This document shows positions 1 through 8,269 of a DNA stretch of 21,195 bases, in pieces (the stretch's first letter is position 1; each line of letters begins with the position of its first letter). Location of the stretch: positions 17,216 through 38,410 of the forward strand of contig DDZT01000053.1 in assembly GCA_002346435.1 (NCBI GenBank), given 5' to 3'. Source of the DNA: Anaerolineales bacterium UBA3001. Its GTDB lineage: Bacteria; Chloroflexota; Anaerolineae; Anaerolineales; UBA11657. The notes below the pieces were generated by a model that saw only the letters and a list, made by a program, of their open reading frames with translations, was not told the origin of the DNA and did not search any database. The position numbers and the translations under genes were made by a program.

Positions 1-1901
1 TCTCCGTCAAAATCAGCATTAAATGCTGAGCATACTAGAGGATGGATCTGTATTGCTTTACCTTCTACTAATACAGGCTCAAATGCTTGTATACCCAATC
101 TATGCAGAGTGGGTGCGCGGTTGAGTAGCACTGGCCGATTTTGGATGACTTCCTCTAGAACTTCCCATACCTCTGGTTTGCCTAGCTCTATTATGCGTTT
201 TGCACTCTTCACATTACTAGCATGTTGATATTCTACAAGTTTTGCCATAACAAACGGTTTGTAGAGTTCTAGGGCCATCACTTTAGGTAGGCCACATTGA
301 TTTAATTTTAGTTTAGGACCGACTACAATTACAGATCTACCTGAGTAGTCAACTCTTTTACCTAGTAAATTGCGTCTGAAACGACCCTTTTTACCTTTAA
401 GCATGTCACTGAGAGATTTTAGCTCGCGACGACCTCGTCTACTAAGAGCTTTACCTCTCTGTGCATTGTCAATCAGGGAGTCTACTGCTTCTTGTAGCAT
501 ACGTTTCTCATTTCTAATGATTACGTCAGGAGCATGCAAATCCAGCAGTCTTTTTAACCGGTTGTTTCGATTGATTACTCTGCGATATAGATCATTAAGA
601 TCAGATGTAGCGAACCGTCCTCCGTCAAGTTGCACCATTGGGCGAAGGTCAGGTGGTATAACAGGTAGCTCTGTAAGTATCATCCATTCAGGTCTGTTAT
701 TCGAATTACGCATTGCGTCCACAACTTTGAGTCTCTTGGTAGCTTTCTTCTTACGTTGTTGACTCTTAGTAGTACGTATTTCTACCCAAAGTTCTTCCAG
801 TAATTCATCTAAATTCATATCGCAAAGGATTTCATAAAGTGCTTCGGCGCCCATACCTGCACGAAATACTTGACCCCATTTTTGCTTTAAGTCCCGATAC
901 TGTGCCTCTGACAAGAACATCATTGGCTGAAGATTGCTAAGTTTATCGCGATCCTCAGCAATCCGTTGTTGCTGATTTTCAATCAAATCTTCTAATTCAG
1001 TCTCTTGTCGTAAAAGTTCCTCTTCTGTTTCTGCTTTAGTAGTTTCTATGTCCATTAATACGTCTGCTAGCTTGTTGTCACGTGCCTCTTTCATTTTGTT
1101 TTCAATTGCTTGAAGACGGTTCTGGACAGCGTCATTTAGTGTAGTCAAGTGGCTAGATTGGATTTTTTCACCTCTTGCTACTATTGTGGTACTAGCAGTT
1201 CTCAACCTTAACGCTAACTTAGCTGGATTGCCACGTTCGTCATCGATTGTCTGTTGTAAGTCCTGCGCTTCTCGCATCAATGGCTCTAGTTTTTTACCAA
1301 GGCTATTCTCGTAGCTTGTGTTGATCTTGTCTATACGTGATTCCAGTTTTTCTATTTTAGTATCACGATATTGTTTAGCAGCAGAAATTTTTGCCTTTAC
1401 TTCTGCTAGTTGTTGTTTTTCTTCGTCTTCGACGTTTTCATCGTCTTCTTCGAGACGGGTAATAGCTTTTTCTCTAGCATCTTCGTCTACATATGTAACG
1501 ACATATTGAGCGAAATATAGAACTCTATCTAAATCTTTTCTAGACACGTCCAATAGAAGTCCCATATATGAAGGTACTCTTCTGGCATACCAAACATGTG
1601 CAACGGGCGCAGCGAGTGTTATATGCCCCATCCGTTCACGGCGTACAGATGATCTAGTGACTTCCACTCCACATTTGTCGCAGACAATGCCTCGGTATCT
1701 GATATTTTTGTATTTTCCGCAGTAGCACTGCCAATCTCTTGTTGGTCCGAATACGGCCTCACAGAAAAGACCATCCTTTTCGGGACGCAGGCGTCTATAG
1801 TTGATAGTTTCGGGCTTGGTAACTTCACCGAATGACCAAGATAGGATTTGTTCAGGTGATGCTAGGCGTACTCTTAGTGATTTGAGACCTTTGGCTTCCA
1901 A
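1..1901 (-). CDS. rpoC: DNA-directed RNA polymerase subunit beta' (RpoC), N-terminal part, cut by window edge
   Basis: This is the catalytic beta' subunit of RNA polymerase; about the first 633 residues are visible. The zinc-binding domain shows Cys59, Cys61, Cys74 and Cys77 (CYC...CDKC). A charged, heptad-like coiled-coil insertion spans roughly residues 135-322. It is followed by the conserved core (LPVIPPDLRPMVQLDGGRFA, then RRNLLGKRVDYSGRSVIVVG and NRAPTLHRLGIQAFEP). The frame leaves the window inside the Mg-binding NADFDGD motif, whose codons lie at 1-17. The start chosen is TTG at 1899-1901, because a perfect AGGAGG lies 8 nt upstream and no ATG fits the expected N-terminus (LEAKGLKSLRVRLASPEQI). 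No rpoB precedes it: upstream is a 445-bp gap and then a divergent gene, so rpoC is transcribed from its own promoter. Identification is certain; the exact start is likely. Confidence 0.97.
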   Translation of the reverse strand, partial: MEAKGLKSLRVRLASPEQILSWSFGEVTKPETINYRRLRPEKDGLFCEAVFGPTRDWQCYCGKYKNIRYRGIVCDKCGVEVTRSSVRRERMGHITLAAPVAHVWYARRVPSYMGLLLDVSRKDLDRVLYFAQYVVTYVDEDAREKAITRLEEDDENVEDEEKQQLAEVKAKISAAKQYRDTKIEKLESRIDKINTSYENSLGKKLEPLMREAQDLQQTIDDERGNPAKLALRLRTASTTIVARGEKIQSSHLTTLNDAVQNRLQAIENKMKEARDNKLADVLMDIETTKAETEEELLRQETELEDLIENQQQRIAEDRDKLSNLQPMMFLSEAQYRDLKQKWGQVFRAGMGAEALYEILCDMNLDELLEELWVEIRTTKSQQRKKKATKRLKVVDAMRNSNNRPEWMILTELPVIPPDLRPMVQLDGGRFATSDLNDLYRRVINRNNRLKRLLDLHAPDVIIRNEKRMLQEAVDSLIDNAQRGKALSRRGRRELKSLSDMLKGKKGRFRRNLLGKRVDYSGRSVIVVGPKLKLNQCGLPKVMALELYKPFVMAKLVEYQHASNVKSAKRIIELGKPEVWEVLEEVIQNRPVLLNRAPTLHRLGIQAFEPVLVEGKAIQIHPLVCSAFNADFDG

Positions 1902-1910
1902 GTGATGAGC

Positions 1911-1916
1911 CTCCTA
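1911..1916 (-). promoter_or_regulatory. Ribosome binding site of rpoC
   Basis: A perfect AGGAGG on the minus strand lies 8 nt before the TTG codon at 1899-1901. It is the reason for choosing this non-ATG start. Confidence 0.8.
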
Positions 1917-2048
1917 ATAATATGTGATTGTGGATTGTACGTTTCTACAACTATGATATCGATATTACTGGATACAAAATAGGTTCCCTGGTGCCATGCT
2001 ACAGAGGGTATACCAGCACCTTTTTGATTGCAGCAACACTAAACAGAC

Positions 2049-2076
2049 AAAATCCACACCATCTTTGTAGTGTGGA
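2049..2076 (-). terminator. Hairpin with short U-tract in the rpoC leader (possible weak attenuator)
   Basis: In the rpoC leader, TCCACAC (2076-2070) can pair with GTGTGGA (2059-2053) across a 10-nt loop, followed by TTTT. The 7-bp stem and four-U tract make a weak intrinsic terminator at best. A second potential structure (GGTGC pairing with GCACC) lies downstream, near 1995-2024. Function is inferred from position only. Confidence 0.35.
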
Positions 2077-2122
2077 ATGACTTTTTAATCGTTATAGTAT
2101 TTTGTTTATTGCTACGAAAAGA

Positions 2123-2150
2123 ATTATACCATTAGGGTCTTCTATGTCAA
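2123..2150 (-). promoter_or_regulatory. Promoter of rpoC
   Basis: On the minus strand, TTGACA (2145-2150) and TATAAT (2123-2128) are separated by 16 bp; both hexamers are perfect sigma70-type consensus. The predicted transcript start is near 2116, giving a leader of about 215 nt before the TTG start of rpoC. This supports transcription of rpoC independent of rpoB. Confidence 0.75.
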
Positions 2151-2160
2151 GTAGAGTAGA

Positions 2161-2204
2161 ATATTCGTTCCTAAATTGACGAATATGTTCACATTAGTTA
2201 TTAT
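2161..2204 (+). promoter_or_regulatory. Promoter of the MscS gene with overlapping 8-bp inverted repeat
   Basis: TTGACG (2176-2181) and TATTAT (2199-2204) are spaced by 17 bp on the plus strand. A perfect inverted repeat, ATATTCGT (2161-2168) and ACGAATAT (2179-2186), overlaps the -35 hexamer, with half-site centres 18 bp apart. This is a plausible operator. The regulator is unknown. The predicted leader is about 136 nt. Confidence 0.55.
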
Positions 2205-2346
2205 TGTAAACTATGATGGCTTCACTATGTTACAATCGTCACATGTTTGAGTTTTTGTATAGAGTTGTTAGCAATTTAATATGAGTGTAATGATGTGGAT
2301 TGGACTTGTTTTCAACTGATGGCAAGTAAATGGTTTTAGGAGAATT

Positions 2347-3165
2347 ATGGACGTAATAGTTTCATCTTCTGCACCTTTTATAGAAAATTTTACACGTATG
2401 CTTCCTAGACTACTATCAAGCATGGTGTTTTTTGTGGTAACACTCTATGCATCGGCAATGGCTGCGAGAGCAACTAGTAGAGCTTTAAAATATCGTAAAG
2501 TAGACCCTGAGCTGTCATTATTGTTAGTGAGAGCAACAAAATTAACAATTGTGATAACAGGCACCATAATTGCTTTGCAACAAGTGGGATTCGATTTAAC
2601 CGCTTTTGTTGCCGGTCTTGGAATTATAGGTTTTACACTTGGGTTTGCCTTGCAGGATGTGTCAAAAAATCTTGTTGCTGGTGTGTTGTTGCTACTTCAG
2701 CAGCCTTTTGATATAGGTGATACAGTTGAAGTTGGCGGATACACTGGTGTGGTAACCAATATTAATCTCCGTGCAACTGAAGTACAGACCTATGATGGAG
2801 TTATTGTTCTAATACCTAATACAATTGTTTACTCGAAGCCAGTTCGGAACTTTAATCGTGTTGATAGATGTTGTATAGAAATGAATATTAGTGTTGCTTA
2901 TGGATCGGACGTGGCTGCTACAGAGATGATTGTAAGAAATGCTTTAGTCAGTTTGCCAGGTATTATTATGCATGATCCAGCTCCTAGAGTAATTTTCAAT
3001 AGGTTTGGAGAAAGTGCAATCGAGTTGTCAGCTTATTATTGGATTGAAGTCAAGGCTGTTGGACAATGGTCTAACACCGAGGAAGCTGCAGCTATTCTGT
3101 CTGCAGCTCTTGCAGAGAATAGTATTGAAGCAAACGTACATGTTCAGAGTTTTAACAGTAGTTAA
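2347..3165 (+). CDS. Small-conductance mechanosensitive channel, MscS family
   Basis: Predicted inner-membrane mechanosensitive channel that would release solutes on hypo-osmotic shock. The 272 residues fit the size of minimal MscS proteins. There are three hydrophobic segments (about 17-40, 58-80 and 85-115). The third is the Gly/Ala-rich pore helix with the family signature (FVAGLGIIGFTLGFALQDV), followed by NLVAGVLLL and the beta-domain hallmark QPFDIGDTVEVGG. The IPNT motif and C-terminal alpha/beta domain follow. The ATG is preceded by TTAGGAGA at a good distance. The gene stands alone, divergent from rpoC and convergent with the MOSC gene. No extra N-terminal or ligand-binding domain is visible. 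Confidence 0.93.
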   Translation: MDVIVSSSAPFIENFTRMLPRLLSSMVFFVVTLYASAMAARATSRALKYRKVDPELSLLLVRATKLTIVITGTIIALQQVGFDLTAFVAGLGIIGFTLGFALQDVSKNLVAGVLLLLQQPFDIGDTVEVGGYTGVVTNINLRATEVQTYDGVIVLIPNTIVYSKPVRNFNRVDRCCIEMNISVAYGSDVAATEMIVRNALVSLPGIIMHDPAPRVIFNRFGESAIELSAYYWIEVKAVGQWSNTEEAAAILSAALAENSIEANVHVQSFNSS

Positions 3166-3267
3166 GAACATATAGTAATGTAATTTATACAGTATATTTT
3201 TAGTGTAAGAATCAGTCTGACATGAATATTTGCGAAGATTTTTAGGATCGTCCAGAGTTTTACAGTT

Positions 3268-3696
3268 TCATTCAGATATGATTGCTCTATCTCCAATTGT
3301 TATTACACCACCATCTAGTACCCGGCAAAGTGTTCCTCTTTTGCCTTCTATATCATCCTGAAGACCAGCTTTAATGTCATCTAGATAGTCGCAGGGCGCG
3401 CAGTCCAAGGTGACTTCTAGCTTGGCGTTACCCAAATTGATTACAGTGCCGCGTTGAGCCCCGGAAAGACTTTGACCCTCCAGTATTATATTTTCTCGTA
3501 ATGTGCCTGGGGATAAACCAAACTCATTAATTGTATGGGCATCAACAATTAAAACCTGCCTACGTGTCCTACCTCTACTGACATCGTTTTGCAAACCTTC
3601 ACCGGTTATAGCAGTTGCGCTCTCCACTGGCTCCATGGGAGCACCGTGTGCTGTTTTTAAGAAAATATGCGTTATTTTAGTTTCTTTAGATGACAT
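3268..3696 (-). CDS. MOSC domain-containing protein
   Basis: A stand-alone MOSC-domain protein of 142 residues. MOSC domains bind or transfer sulfur-liganded molybdenum cofactor, or handle reactive hydroxylamine-type substrates (mARC/YiiM relatives). Visible family features are the glycine-rich segment with basic residues (GLQNDVSRGRTRRQVLIVDA), the LRENIILEG segment, and the conserved Cys region CAPCDYLDDIKAGL followed by GKRGTLCRVLDGG near the C-terminus. The central Cys is the expected Mo/S ligand residue of the family. The gene lies 105 bp downstream of the DUF2237 gene on the same strand. The molybdoenzyme it would serve is not in the window, so its specific substrate is unknown. Confidence 0.85.
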   Translation of the reverse strand: MSSKETKITHIFLKTAHGAPMEPVESATAITGEGLQNDVSRGRTRRQVLIVDAHTINEFGLSPGTLRENIILEGQSLSGAQRGTVINLGNAKLEVTLDCAPCDYLDDIKAGLQDDIEGKRGTLCRVLDGGVITIGDRAIISE

Positions 3697-3801
3697 TTGA
3701 TATTATTGTTTGCGCTGCTGTTTTCCCTTATCTAGTCAGTTACTATATTCTAGCATCAATACCTTGACTATACCAATATATGAGCTTTGTGTCTCGGCAG
3801 C

Positions 3802-4203
3802 TTAATCTTTTATAGCATGTCGTTGGAGTTCTGATAAATCTACAAAATTTAGCGCACCTATGTGGGTAGCCTCTAATCTGACTGGACATGCACAATTGGC
3901 TTCAAGTGCTTCTTTCCAGCGCGGTGCACATACGCACCAGAAATCTCCCGGTTGTAGTCCTGGGAATCCGAACTGTGGATTAGGTGTTGACAAGTCATTG
4001 CCGGTGGCTTTGCTAAACTCGAGAAACTCGCGTGTAACTTGTGCGCAAACTGTGTGTGAACCAATATCATCAGGGCTTGTGCTACAGTCTCCATTACGAA
4101 AAAATCCGGTCACTGGATCGATTGAGCATTCTTCAATTGGATTGCCAAGCACATTTAGTTGTATTGGTTTGCTTCCATTTGGGCCCGAACCATTTAGACT
4201 CAT
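3802..4203 (-). CDS. DUF2237 family protein (COG3651)
   Basis: A conserved small soluble protein of 133 residues from a family without an established function. It matches the family closely: NVLGNPIEECSIDPVTGFFR at the start, then DIGSHTVCAQVTREFLEFSK, then GNDLSTPNPQFGFPGLQPGD and WCVCAPRWKEA, ending with a VRLEATH segment. It is rich in conserved Cys (positions near 27, 40, 53, 89, 91, 104 and 106), suggesting metal binding or redox chemistry; that is inference. The ATG is preceded by GAGGATGG on the minus strand. It lies about 60 bp after the acyl-CoA dehydrogenase gene and may be cotranscribed with it. Confidence 0.88.
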   Translation of the reverse strand: MSLNGSGPNGSKPIQLNVLGNPIEECSIDPVTGFFRNGDCSTSPDDIGSHTVCAQVTREFLEFSKATGNDLSTPNPQFGFPGLQPGDFWCVCAPRWKEALEANCACPVRLEATHIGALNFVDLSELQRHAIKD

Positions 4204-4264
4204 TTCAAATATCCATCCTCATTTGTAGCTTACAGATTTGTTGGGAAAATTTGTTTTGCCTGTG

Positions 4265-5473
4265 TTAGTTAGACTTTTGCCATTCATCTTCATCGTAATG
4301 GGGTAGTTCGCAACGTAGTTCACCATCTTTTCGATATCCTAATGCATATCCTGCCTGTATTAATTGTTGCACTTCGCTTGTGCCTTCGTATATTGTTGTA
4401 ACTCTTACATTGCGCATAAATCTTTCCACATTATATTCATCTGAATAGCCATAAGCTCCATGGATTTGGATAGCTTCATTTGCATTCTTAAATGCAGCTT
4501 CGGTAGCAAACCATTTCAATAATGATGTTTCCCTAGTGTTACGTATACCTCTGTTTTTGAGCCATCCTACTTTGAGGTACATCATGCGACCTATTTCATA
4601 GTCGGCAGTCATCCTTGCAATTTTTTGCTGTACAAGTTGAAGCTTGCCAATTTCAGCGCCGAAAGCACGCCTTTCATTTGCATACTTTGTGCTGGCATCT
4701 AGTGATGCTCTCATGACTCCCACGCATCCTGACCCAACAGTGTAACGTCCATTGTCAAGGCAGCTCATTGCTATCTTAAAGCCTTCACCTTCTTCTCCTA
4801 GTCTGTTACTAACTGGAATACGTACGTCTTGGCAGTTTACCCAACCAGTGCTACCTGCGCGTGATCCCAGTTTTCCGTGAATATCATCTTTAGTGACACC
4901 TGGTCTATCAGTTTCAATTATAAATGCTGAAATACCCACATTACCTGCGTCCGTTTCGGTTTTGGCAAACCAAAGTATGTGATGTGCCTGACTAGCTAAA
5001 GAGATCCATGTCTTTTCACCATTTATTACATAACTATCACCATCTAGTCTAGCAGTGCTGCTCATATTGGCTGCATCCGAGCCAGCACCAGGTTCAGTTA
5101 GTCCAAACATACCGAACTTCTCACCCATCGCCTGTGGCACTAAATAGCGTTGTTTTTGTTCCTCTGTACCCCATTGTAATAGTCCTAGAGAATTGAGACC
5201 TAAATGAACTGAAAGGGCAGTGCGCAGGGCTATATCTACATAATCAAGCTCTTCACACACTAGCCCAAGAGTGATGTAGTCCATTCCTTGTCCGCCATAT
5301 TTTACGGGAATACACAGGCCAAGTAATCCTAGTTCGCCTAATCGGGGCAAAATAAAGGACGGCATTTCCTGTTTTCTATCTGCCTCTTTAATGATAGGCG
5401 CCACTTCTTTTTCAGCGAAATCCCGCGCTAGCTTTTGAACAGCTTGATGCTCTTCGGAAAGACTGAAATCCAT
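4265..5473 (-). CDS. Acyl-CoA dehydrogenase
   Basis: FAD-dependent alpha,beta-dehydrogenation of acyl-CoA thioesters, with electrons passed to an electron-transfer flavoprotein. At 402 residues it has the usual length and domain order: N-terminal helical domain (DFSLSEEHQAVQKLARDFAE), middle beta domain with the FAD-contacting signature (GLTEPGAGSDAANM, then GEKTWIS), and C-terminal helical domain with RRAFG, QIHGAYGYSDEYNVERFMRN and IYEGTSEVQ. Glu363 of the YEGT motif is the expected catalytic base, as in short-chain/glutaryl-type enzymes. The C-terminus is extended by a short acidic tail. AGGAGA lies before the ATG. Sequence alone does not fix chain-length specificity, and no ETF or thiolase gene is adjacent. 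Confidence 0.95.
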   Translation of the reverse strand: MDFSLSEEHQAVQKLARDFAEKEVAPIIKEADRKQEMPSFILPRLGELGLLGLCIPVKYGGQGMDYITLGLVCEELDYVDIALRTALSVHLGLNSLGLLQWGTEEQKQRYLVPQAMGEKFGMFGLTEPGAGSDAANMSSTARLDGDSYVINGEKTWISLASQAHHILWFAKTETDAGNVGISAFIIETDRPGVTKDDIHGKLGSRAGSTGWVNCQDVRIPVSNRLGEEGEGFKIAMSCLDNGRYTVGSGCVGVMRASLDASTKYANERRAFGAEIGKLQLVQQKIARMTADYEIGRMMYLKVGWLKNRGIRNTRETSLLKWFATEAAFKNANEAIQIHGAYGYSDEYNVERFMRNVRVTTIYEGTSEVQQLIQAGYALGYRKDGELRCELPHYDEDEWQKSN

Positions 5474-5500
5474 ATGAATGATCTCCTAATGATCGTCTGT

Positions 5501-5515
5501 TGCTATTTTATAGCA
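5501..5515 (-). promoter_or_regulatory. Candidate extended -10 promoter inside a 15-bp palindrome, upstream of the acyl-CoA dehydrogenase
   Basis: On the minus strand, TGCTATAAAATAGCA is a perfect inverted repeat (6-bp arms, 3-bp centre). It contains an extended -10 element (TG-C-TATAAA). The -35 region is poor (TTCATT at 16 bp). The arrangement suggests a promoter under operator control for the dehydrogenase gene about 30 nt downstream; no regulator is identified. Confidence 0.4.
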
Positions 5516-5569
5516 TGTAACTATTATCAATGAATAGTACCGTATTAGTAGTGAATTGAAAAGAATATT

Positions 5570-8191
5570 TTATTTATCTATCAACTCGAAAGAACCTAGT
5601 TTGATAATATTGTCACGTGTTTCATATATTGTCGATGTGACAGGTAATCGTACTTGCGAGTCAGTTTTATACCATCCCAAATGAATTAGGTAATTGCCCT
5701 GTGGACTGTCTTTTGGTATAGGTATTGTAATGTTAAAGCCAAGTTGTTCTCCGGTCTGCCATCTAGATGTTCGGAACTGTCCTTGGAGTGGCCATCCATC
5801 CCATTGAGATATAAGAACGGCATTTTCTGAATCCAAGGATTTGTCAGTATTCAATATGTGTACGAATATAACCATATCATCGACAATATTATCTAAGCTC
5901 TGAAAGTTCAGCGGTATTATCAATTCGTCTCCGGTGGTGATTGTTTCAGGTGTTCTTGCGTTAGTTAGACCTATTTGGTCTCCAAAATTTGTAAGCATCG
6001 GTTTTTCTAGTGCATCAGAACTCCAATGTATATTTTGCATACCAATACTGACTGTACGTTCACCTTTCATATGTCGATCGCATTCCAAATCAATTTGGAG
6101 ATTACCTGCAAAGGGGTTTGCACCTATACAGCGTAGGTCACCATAAATGGTTTCAGGTCCATATCTGTCGTTTAGTTTTATTGTGGTGATCCCAGGCTCC
6201 AAATAAATTGTTGGAGTTGAGTAGGTAGCAGTATCTCCGACTATTAGGGTGGTCACTAGTTTGCTATTGACAGAAAGGTCTATATGGTGCAATTGCTGAC
6301 CGGGTATTACACCAAATTCAAACTTACCAGATTGCGCATAGGCACTATATACGTATATGTTCGCAGTATCTGTGAACCATCGAGTAGGACTGTTATTCCA
6401 AATTTCAGATTGATGCCAGCTGTCAGGTTCGAGTGTAATTATGACTTTTGGCGACTTAGATGGATGTGGAGGTATTGTGTATAAACTATCAATTATAGAA
6501 GTGGCATTGGGTTTACCAAATAAATCCGTAAAATAGTGGTTTTGGAGTGGATTGTAATTTTCAGCCCAATGTTGATGAGCTATATTCTTGATGTTGTATG
6601 CATCTATGACGTAGAATATCTCTTGCTCAGTTGGTGATGGTGTGATGTTTGTGTCGGGGTTGACTTGTAGTAAGGCATTAAAGAATTTCAGAGTAGTTTG
6701 GTATTCGTCTGAACTGCGAAATATTTTCCCCCCAATAATTGGAAGTTTGTGGATAGTTTGGCTGTATAGGGCTATATTATTTGTTGTGAAGCTTGCTGGT
6801 AGGTTCAGCACAGTACTTGGTACACTTGTAGACTGTAGTTGGTGGATAGCGGCAGTATTCCACGTATTGGAAGTTGGGAATGGCCATTGAATTATGCGTT
6901 CGGAAAGGGTTAGTATTGATATTGATGAAATCAGAACGAATCTCCACCAACGTGATTGTTTGTTAGTTTGTAGAATTGTAATAACACCATATGATGCGAT
7001 TATCGCAATAGCGAAATGTGTAGTGGCAGCGAATCGTGCTGGCGTCCGGCTCCATTCCAGTACTGGAATCTGAGCCAGAAGGGCGTAGGGTAATTGTAAT
7101 GGGTGATTTACGTTGTCTATATTTATCGTAACAATTTCCCCAGCTAATTTTAGGACGGGCCCCAATGATAAGACCATAGTAATGACTGCTAGAGTTGTCC
7201 AGGTTGATATAGACCTTTGATTTGATTTCAATGCCCAAAATACAAGTACCATGGATATAAATCCTATATATCCATGTGTCTCATCAGACGTGTTCACTAC
7301 GTCAAGTGCGAACGAGTCCAGATTGTTTGGCAGGAATGGGTTCCCAAACGGTGGTGTTACAAATGATGCTAGATCCATTGATTTTCCTACGCTGTCGCCG
7401 TAATTTATAAGGTTACTGTTACCTGTTTGTTCTGACTTTACAAGATTTATCAGAGGGAAGTAGAAGGGTAGCAAGAGTATAGTTCCTAGAATTGCTGCTG
7501 TGCTGAAACGAATGATCATTAATCTATTTGTAAGATTATGTCGTTTGGACCAAACAATTACTGCAGTTGTTGGTAATACAAAATATGGCAAATGTGTTGG
7601 ATGTGCTACAGACAAGAACCCAGCTATTCCTGTTAAAGCTGCATACTTCCATGTATTGGTATTCAATAATCGAATCAAAAACAGAGCAAAGAGTGGGAAT
7701 CCTAGCATATTAATTTGACTGATGTGCCCAGCTTGCATGTGTCCGAAAACGTATGGTGAAAATCCGAATAGGAGGCCACCGACAAATGCAGCCCAGTGGT
7801 TACTAGTCAACTCCTTGGCTAACAAATACATTCCAAGCCCGTTTATCGCTGGTATTATGCATATAGCAATATTGTATGCTATCACTGGGTTAGTGAACCA
7901 TCCTATTACAGCGGGCAACAAGAGTGCAGGAGTATGAGTTAAGTTGAGTGGGGACTCTATTCCGTGAGGGTAATTGAGTACTGTAATATTAGCTGGGTTT
8001 CCGATGGTGTTATCAAACAATGTGGTCCCTAACCACCACAAATACCATACATGCTCGTAGTTGTCTCCTCCCATTCTACCTAATACATGATCACTCAATG
8101 CGGTCATGCCCGGCCATGTTATACATAGTGCTATTGGCAGGTAAATTACAGGGAGTAGGGCTTTAAGTAGTGTTCTTATGTTTTTACTCAT
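5570..8191 (-). CDS. Large polytopic membrane protein, GT-C glycosyltransferase-like, with C-terminal beta-sandwich region
   Basis: An 873-residue membrane protein of uncertain role. The first ~430 residues hold about ten or more hydrophobic segments. The first external loop has an acidic motif (GDNYEHVWYLWWLGTTLF) that resembles the catalytic loop of GT-C, lipid-linked-sugar glycosyltransferases (GT39/YfhO-like). The C-terminal half is soluble and probably extracytoplasmic. Its last ~140 residues (DMVIFVHILNTDK, WQTGEQL, PQGNYLIHLGWYK) match a beta-sandwich commonly appended to Chloroflexota membrane glycosyltransferases. It follows argH on the same strand after 78 bp. A TATAAT at 8206-8211 without a good -35 may drive it separately. 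No Shine-Dalgarno is seen before the ATG, so a very short leader is possible. Glycosyl transfer is inferred; donor and acceptor are unknown. Confidence 0.65.
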   Translation of the reverse strand: MSKNIRTLLKALLPVIYLPIALCITWPGMTALSDHVLGRMGGDNYEHVWYLWWLGTTLFDNTIGNPANITVLNYPHGIESPLNLTHTPALLLPAVIGWFTNPVIAYNIAICIIPAINGLGMYLLAKELTSNHWAAFVGGLLFGFSPYVFGHMQAGHISQINMLGFPLFALFLIRLLNTNTWKYAALTGIAGFLSVAHPTHLPYFVLPTTAVIVWSKRHNLTNRLMIIRFSTAAILGTILLLPFYFPLINLVKSEQTGNSNLINYGDSVGKSMDLASFVTPPFGNPFLPNNLDSFALDVVNTSDETHGYIGFISMVLVFWALKSNQRSISTWTTLAVITMVLSLGPVLKLAGEIVTINIDNVNHPLQLPYALLAQIPVLEWSRTPARFAATTHFAIAIIASYGVITILQTNKQSRWWRFVLISSISILTLSERIIQWPFPTSNTWNTAAIHQLQSTSVPSTVLNLPASFTTNNIALYSQTIHKLPIIGGKIFRSSDEYQTTLKFFNALLQVNPDTNITPSPTEQEIFYVIDAYNIKNIAHQHWAENYNPLQNHYFTDLFGKPNATSIIDSLYTIPPHPSKSPKVIITLEPDSWHQSEIWNNSPTRWFTDTANIYVYSAYAQSGKFEFGVIPGQQLHHIDLSVNSKLVTTLIVGDTATYSTPTIYLEPGITTIKLNDRYGPETIYGDLRCIGANPFAGNLQIDLECDRHMKGERTVSIGMQNIHWSSDALEKPMLTNFGDQIGLTNARTPETITTGDELIIPLNFQSLDNIVDDMVIFVHILNTDKSLDSENAVLISQWDGWPLQGQFRTSRWQTGEQLGFNITIPIPKDSPQGNYLIHLGWYKTDSQVRLPVTSTIYETRDNIIKLGSFELIDK

Positions 8192-8269
8192 GTGACAAAT
8201 ATAGAATTATATGTATCACGTTATGATGTGCACCTAATAAGATTGTAATGTGAAGTTATCCGTATATTA

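Larger units (their letters stand above)
1902..2346. other. Divergent intergenic region between rpoC and the MscS gene
   Basis: This 445-bp stretch has no convincing gene. It contains the rpoC promoter (minus), a predicted rpoC leader of about 215 nt with hairpins, and the promoter of the plus-strand channel gene with an inverted repeat on its -35 box. Short frames within it look accidental. Confidence 0.7.

Noticed and set aside
1925..2110. Tiny frames in the rpoC leader (for example one including a Trp codon) as a further attenuator peptide
   Set aside because: They are 7-10 codons, lack ribosome binding sites, and have no antiterminator segment matching the hairpin at 2049-2076; they are expected by chance.
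2995..3165. Cyclic-nucleotide or other sensor domain at the C-terminus of the MscS protein
   Set aside because: The tail is the normal alpha/beta domain of minimal MscS; no extra domain length is present.
3166..3267. Bidirectional terminator between the MscS and MOSC genes
   Set aside because: The convergent gap is AT-rich, but no stem of useful length followed by a T-run was found on either strand.
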